DNA from: Paracoccaceae bacterium
Lineage (GTDB): Bacteria > Pseudomonadota > Alphaproteobacteria > Rhodobacterales > Rhodobacteraceae
Direction: 5' to 3'
NCBI GenBank assembly: GCA_007123625.1
Contig: SKKS01000002.1
Span: 1 to 15,624 of the forward strand
DNA length: 15,624 nucleotides
Shown here: positions 13,301 to 15,624 of the stretch, one piece after another
Layout: every line of letters begins with the position of its first letter
Numbering within the stretch: position 1 is the first letter of the stretch
Notes under the pieces: model-generated
What the model saw: only the letters and a program-made list of their open reading frames with translations
Told to the model about the DNA's origin: nothing
Database searches by the model: none
Position numbers and translations under genes: made by a program

Positions 13301-15624
13301 TCGGCCGCGTACGCGCCAATGAACCCGATACCGGCGCGACGGGTCGGATGTTGCTGTACGGCAGGGATACGGCGGTCGATATATCCGCAGTGGAACAGGC
13401 ACGCATGATCGTCGGAACCGGCGGCGGCGACGGCAGCACGCTGATCAGCGACGGCGCCTGGGTGACGCTGGAAAGCGCGGCCGCCACGCTGGAGATCGGC
13501 GTCAATGGCGGAACGGGGCGGATGACGGTTTCGGGCTCCGACACGCGCGTCAACCTGTCCGGTGACGATGCGCGCATCCATATCGGTCGCGAGTTGCTGC
13601 CCGAGGCCGCCAGCGAAGATGCCGGGGCAGGCAGGCTGCGGATCAGTACCGGCGCCGAGGTCCGCGCCGCCACCAAGGTTGAAGTCGGTGACGCCAGCGC
13701 CAATGCGGCGGTGCTGGCCATGGAGGGCGGGCGGCTGCTCACGCCGCTGGTCGAGGTCCACGCCGGCACAAACCTTCAGAACAACATGCTGATGGGCTGG
13801 GGCGACATCACCGGCGCCGCAGGCCAGCCCGCGCTTTTGCTGTCCGGGTCCAGCTTTTATGTGGGGGACGAGATTGGTGGTACCGACGGCTTGAGCCGGG
13901 AAGCCGGCACTGGCCGGATGGAGATCACCGGCAATGTGGTGGCGCAGGGCAGCACCGTCCATTTCGACATCGGCGAAGGCGGGTATGACCAGGTCGAAGT
14001 TACAGGCGCCTTTGCCATGGACGGTGGCAATCTGCAGGTCTCGGCGCTGGAGGGCGCGCGGGCGCTGCTGGAAGGGGACGGTGTGCAACTGCTGGCAGCC
14101 AGTGAGGGGATTGCCCTCGAGAACGTGTCACTGCTTCTCGATTCCCTGCCCGACGGAACAATGATCGAAACCGAATTCCGCAATGGCAACACCGAGCTTT
14201 GGGCGTTTCTGGGCGCATCCGGCGAACCGGGAGAGCCTGTGACCGAGATCCCCCTGCCGCCCGCATGGCGCGACTGGCTGGACTGGATCGGCGGCGGCGG
14301 GTCTGCTCCGCCCCCGCCACCCGCAACCGGGCGTGCCGACACCATCGCCGACCCGCATCTGGTCACGCTGGACGGGCTGGCCTATGACTTCCACGCAGCG
14401 GGTGAATTCGTGCTTCTGCGCGCATTGGAAGGCCCTTTCCAGGTGCAGGCACGGATGGCGCCGGTGGCGGCCGATGCTTCGGAAAATGTTGCCGCGGCTG
14501 TGCAGCTGTCAGGCGGGCGGGTAATGGTCGATGCCACCACACCGGACAGCGTGCTGGTCAATGGCAACATTCTTGCGCTGGCTTCGGGCGAAAGCGCGAC
14601 CGTCGGCTCCGATCTGGTCTGGCGCACCGGCGATACCTGGCATCTGGTGCACCGCCATGGCGATCCTGACGGCACTGCGATCACCAGCGCCTCGATCACC
14701 GTGGTGGACGGGCGGCTGGATATCACCGTCTTTGCCGATGAATCGCTTGCCGGGCAGGTCGAAGGGCTTCTTGGCAACTTCGACGGCGACCCGGACACCG
14801 ATCTGGCGCTGCGCGACGGGCGGCTGGTGGCGCGTCCGCTGCGGTTCGGCGATGACCCGGAAACGGGTGAACTGGGCCTTTACGGCGCGTTTCGTGACGT
14901 ATGGCGCATCAGTGACCCGAGTGAAAGCCTGTTCACCTATGCCCCGGGCGAGGGGCCGGACAGCTTCTATCTGCCCGACTACCCCGCGCGCATGCTGAGC
15001 CTTGACGATTTCGATGCCGATGCAGTCGCCGCGGCGCGGGCTGCGGTCTCCGCCGCAGGGCTGGAGCCGGGGACCGTGGCCCATGACAATGCGCTGTTCG
15101 ATCTGCTGGCCACCGGCAACCCCGCTTATGTCGAGGCCGCGGTGACGTTTCAGACCCAGCAGGAAACCCGGCCCGAGACCGCCCCGCCGCTTGTCGCCCC
15201 CGAGGTCGCAGGCGGCGCGCTGGATGGGCTGGTCAACCTGTCGGGGCAGATTCTGGGCGTCGGAGGAGGCGCGATGGACGGGGTAGAGGTGCGCTTCACC
15301 GCGTCGGGCCGGTCCGTCAGCCACATCCGGGGCACTGACGGGGACGGGGCCTTTGGTTTCGATCTGCTGCCTTCGGGTGTCGGCGGGCGGCTGGAAGCCA
15401 TGCGCGCTTATGATCAGGACATGGATGGACGACCTTCGGCGCTCGATGCCCTGGACGTGCTGCGCCTGGCGGTCGGGCTGGCGCCCAGCTTCGGCGACGC
15501 CACGCCCGAGGCATTCATCGCCGCCGACATCAACCGCGACGGACAAGTGACGGCGCTTGATGCGCTGGAAGTCCTGCGCACCGCCGTGGGGCTGGGCACC
15601 GAACACGCGCCGCAATGGGTGTTC
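10384..15624 (+). CDS. Giant secreted beta-helix repeat protein with VWD domain and dockerin-like C-terminal module (partial at right edge)
   Basis: The frame is open for 1,747 codons from the ATG at 10384 to the right edge. Residues about 60-1,200 are imperfect repeats of roughly 30-45 residues with the pattern [VI]GR-x-DGTG-x-L-x-V-x-x-G (for example VGREVGTGTLRVTDG, VGRQGGTGSLEISGS, VGRADGTGSL, VGTEAGTGSLVF), as in beta-helical passenger-type proteins. Residues about 1,200-1,276 (YDQVEVTGAFAMDGGNLQV and on) resemble the end of an autotransporter passenger. A Gly/Pro linker (about 1,303-1,316) leads to a von Willebrand type D domain starting DPHLVTLDGLAYDFHAAGEF (from 1,323), with GLLGNFDGDPDTD at about 1,461-1,474. 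A fibronectin- or prealbumin-like stretch (about 1,613-1,675) precedes two dockerin-type calcium loops, DQDMDGRPSALD (1,677-1,688) and DINRDGQVTALD (1,715-1,726), each followed by ALxVLRxAVGL. No Sec signal peptide is visible, so type I export is likely. The inferred role is cell-surface or matrix adhesion. Confidence 0.85.
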   Translation, partial: MAISRTGAFFEDGTSFFYGFSDESGRLEISNGHVLSLESQTGIGPFLSAGRVGSGTANPAALGEIIVRGTGSVLEVLSAGSPTDGARITIARGEDTRGLMQVLDGATFRMEDAFGADNSVNTGGGEGGAIGRGNGAEGTLEVRAGEFRMAGTGSNLSVGREVGTGTLRVTDGSGFVMETTSAGADDFTHLRIGNNDGTGTAQITDSFALVQAGLNAGGAVDVGRQGGTGSLEISGSTDSPNRDGLFLVGNAYSPFVELRVGHQDGTGAVTMNGGSLALVNSGVEVLREGGVTPWTGPGEKGGSARLSVGRADGTGSLDAEGGAIFVGGREGAELALGVDGGAGQMRLDGAAMTLRSFTRDAGMMIGEWQNGEAEGTLLLENGANLRAEGHRSAFASVGRWEGNDGTLRVESGSTLALIADAHSADLNIGRNGATGAVHLTESTLEMAAPMRADDGTPLEDTFAWVLVGTEAGTGSLVFDNAEASITAGQGAGFRIGTRWTDTEDNTGTGSVVLQNGAVVYAEALLEDTNFWVGGGDGSVGEARILSGSILDLSGNGWVPVGYASPGLTPGGTGLLEIAGAGSLLIGARSMMVGGRGSEGMVQISDGARALIGGLNVDRNVFVDFGWRAGSRGELVMANALMSVQAGTAENAGQPETGAGVNFGVEGATGLATITGARATDPDAPHGLIVLGNAESDYAFIDIGRSEGSDGNVHVRGAFFGAQNDGTTFGADGPIDLDGDGGYAGVRIGREGGTGLLDIGGNAELFAISGADDSAEILVGRGDGAAGVLTVSDNTQVDIIARQFDAWLLAGTEGGASGTVTIADSSVLIDAARNGGIRLGTSWFDTPDQTGTGRLLLEDGADVTIRAQGNGAHFFVGGGAGSSARADLRSSSVTLEGDAHRLVIVGGTPAFTPGTGGEGELWLIGANARLDGARDILVGTNAGTGRLELRDGAQIALEDAGGGRDGQVVLGAGVGRVRANEPDTGATGRMLLYGRDTAVDISAVEQARMIVGTGGGDGSTLISDGAWVTLESAAATLEIGVNGGTGRMTVSGSDTRVNLSGDDARIHIGRELLPEAASEDAGAGRLRISTGAEVRAATKVEVGDASANAAVLAMEGGRLLTPLVEVHAGTNLQNNMLMGWGDITGAAGQPALLLSGSSFYVGDEIGGTDGLSREAGTGRMEITGNVVAQGSTVHFDIGEGGYDQVEVTGAFAMDGGNLQVSALEGARALLEGDGVQLLAASEGIALENVSLLLDSLPDGTMIETEFRNGNTELWAFLGASGEPGEPVTEIPLPPAWRDWLDWIGGGGSAPPPPPATGRADTIADPHLVTLDGLAYDFHAAGEFVLLRALEGPFQVQARMAPVAADASENVAAAVQLSGGRVMVDATTPDSVLVNGNILALASGESATVGSDLVWRTGDTWHLVHRHGDPDGTAITSASITVVDGRLDITVFADESLAGQVEGLLGNFDGDPDTDLALRDGRLVARPLRFGDDPETGELGLYGAFRDVWRISDPSESLFTYAPGEGPDSFYLPDYPARMLSLDDFDADAVAAARAAVSAAGLEPGTVAHDNALFDLLATGNPAYVEAAVTFQTQQETRPETAPPLVAPEVAGGALDGLVNLSGQILGVGGGAMDGVEVRFTASGRSVSHIRGTDGDGAFGFDLLPSGVGGRLEAMRAYDQDMDGRPSALDALDVLRLAVGLAPSFGDATPEAFIAADINRDGQVTALDALEVLRTAVGLGTEHAPQWVF
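14350..14820 (+). other. Region encoding the von Willebrand type D domain
   Basis: The stretch encodes DPHLVTLDGLAYDFHAAGEF at its start and GLLGNFDGDPDTDLALRDG near its end, the two hallmark motifs of VWD domains (the DPHxxTxDG opening and GLCGNxxG-like close). The usual cysteine of GLCGN is a leucine here, and the whole domain is nearly cysteine-free, as in bacterial VWD proteins. The following region (FRDVWRISDPSESLFTYAPG) is the usual tail of bacterial VWD modules. Confidence 0.8.
15406..15612 (+). other. Region encoding two dockerin-like calcium-binding loops
   Basis: Two loops fit D-x-[DN]-x-D-G-x5-D: D1677-Q-D1679-M-D1681-G...D1688 and D1715-I-N1717-R-D1719-G...D1726. Each is followed by an ALxVLRxAVGL helix. 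The spacing of 38 residues and the order fit a type I dockerin fold. Alphaproteobacterial secreted repeat proteins carry a similar C-terminal module ending close to the protein's C-terminus, so the stop codon is probably not far beyond the window. Confidence 0.75.

Noticed and set aside
10741..14000. Regular repeats that could be taken for a CRISPR-like or tandem-DNA array
   Set aside because: The periodicity is at protein level, spacing is variable, and copies differ in DNA sequence, so it is a coding repeat.

Overview
The window is GC-rich (AT-rich only at the putative origin). It looks like the replication and partition module of a low-copy plasmid or chromid from an alphaproteobacterium, most likely a Rhodobacteraceae/Roseobacter-group organism. 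The reasons are a pfam10134-type Rep protein with a divergent parAB operon, a DnaA box beside an AT-rich origin, parS-like palindromes, and neighbouring surface-polysaccharide and giant surface-protein genes. No search was run; family calls come from reading motifs.

Layout. (1) 1-2677, minus strand: the N-terminal 892 residues of a large Ig-like-repeat adhesin, cut by the left edge, with an 879-bp internal tandem repeat. (2) 2814-3815, minus: the replication initiator. (3) 3816-4235: the probable origin, holding a perfect DnaA box, short direct repeats, palindromes and an AT-rich tract. (4) 4236-6963, plus: parA and parB, with an 18-bp parS-like palindrome between them and a strong terminator after parB. 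(5) 7273-9300, plus: a membrane-anchored NDP-sugar 4,6-dehydratase of the CapD/WbpM/FlaA1 type, with its own candidate promoter and operator. (6) 9301-9507: a second copy of the parS-like palindrome and a candidate promoter. (7) 9508-10206, plus: a small zinc-ribbon methyltransferase. (8) 10384-15624, plus: a giant secreted-type protein open at the right edge, with about 1,200 residues of beta-helix-like repeats, a von Willebrand type D domain, and a C-terminal module with two dockerin-like calcium loops.

How it fits together. Rep, the origin, parA, parB and parS form the replication and segregation core. The genes on both sides have surface, attachment or polysaccharide roles: one adhesin, one large extracellular repeat protein, one sugar-nucleotide dehydratase and one methyltransferase. 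This matches the known theme of Roseobacter-group RepA-type 'biofilm plasmids' carrying polysaccharide genes, but here that is inference. The most novel-looking points are the parS variant (canonical TGTTTC/GAAACA arms with a 6-bp GCGCGC core) repeated inside the polysaccharide region, a ParB whose GERR motif reads GWRR, and the beta-helix/VWD/dockerin architecture. No tRNA, rRNA, CRISPR array or insertion sequence was seen.
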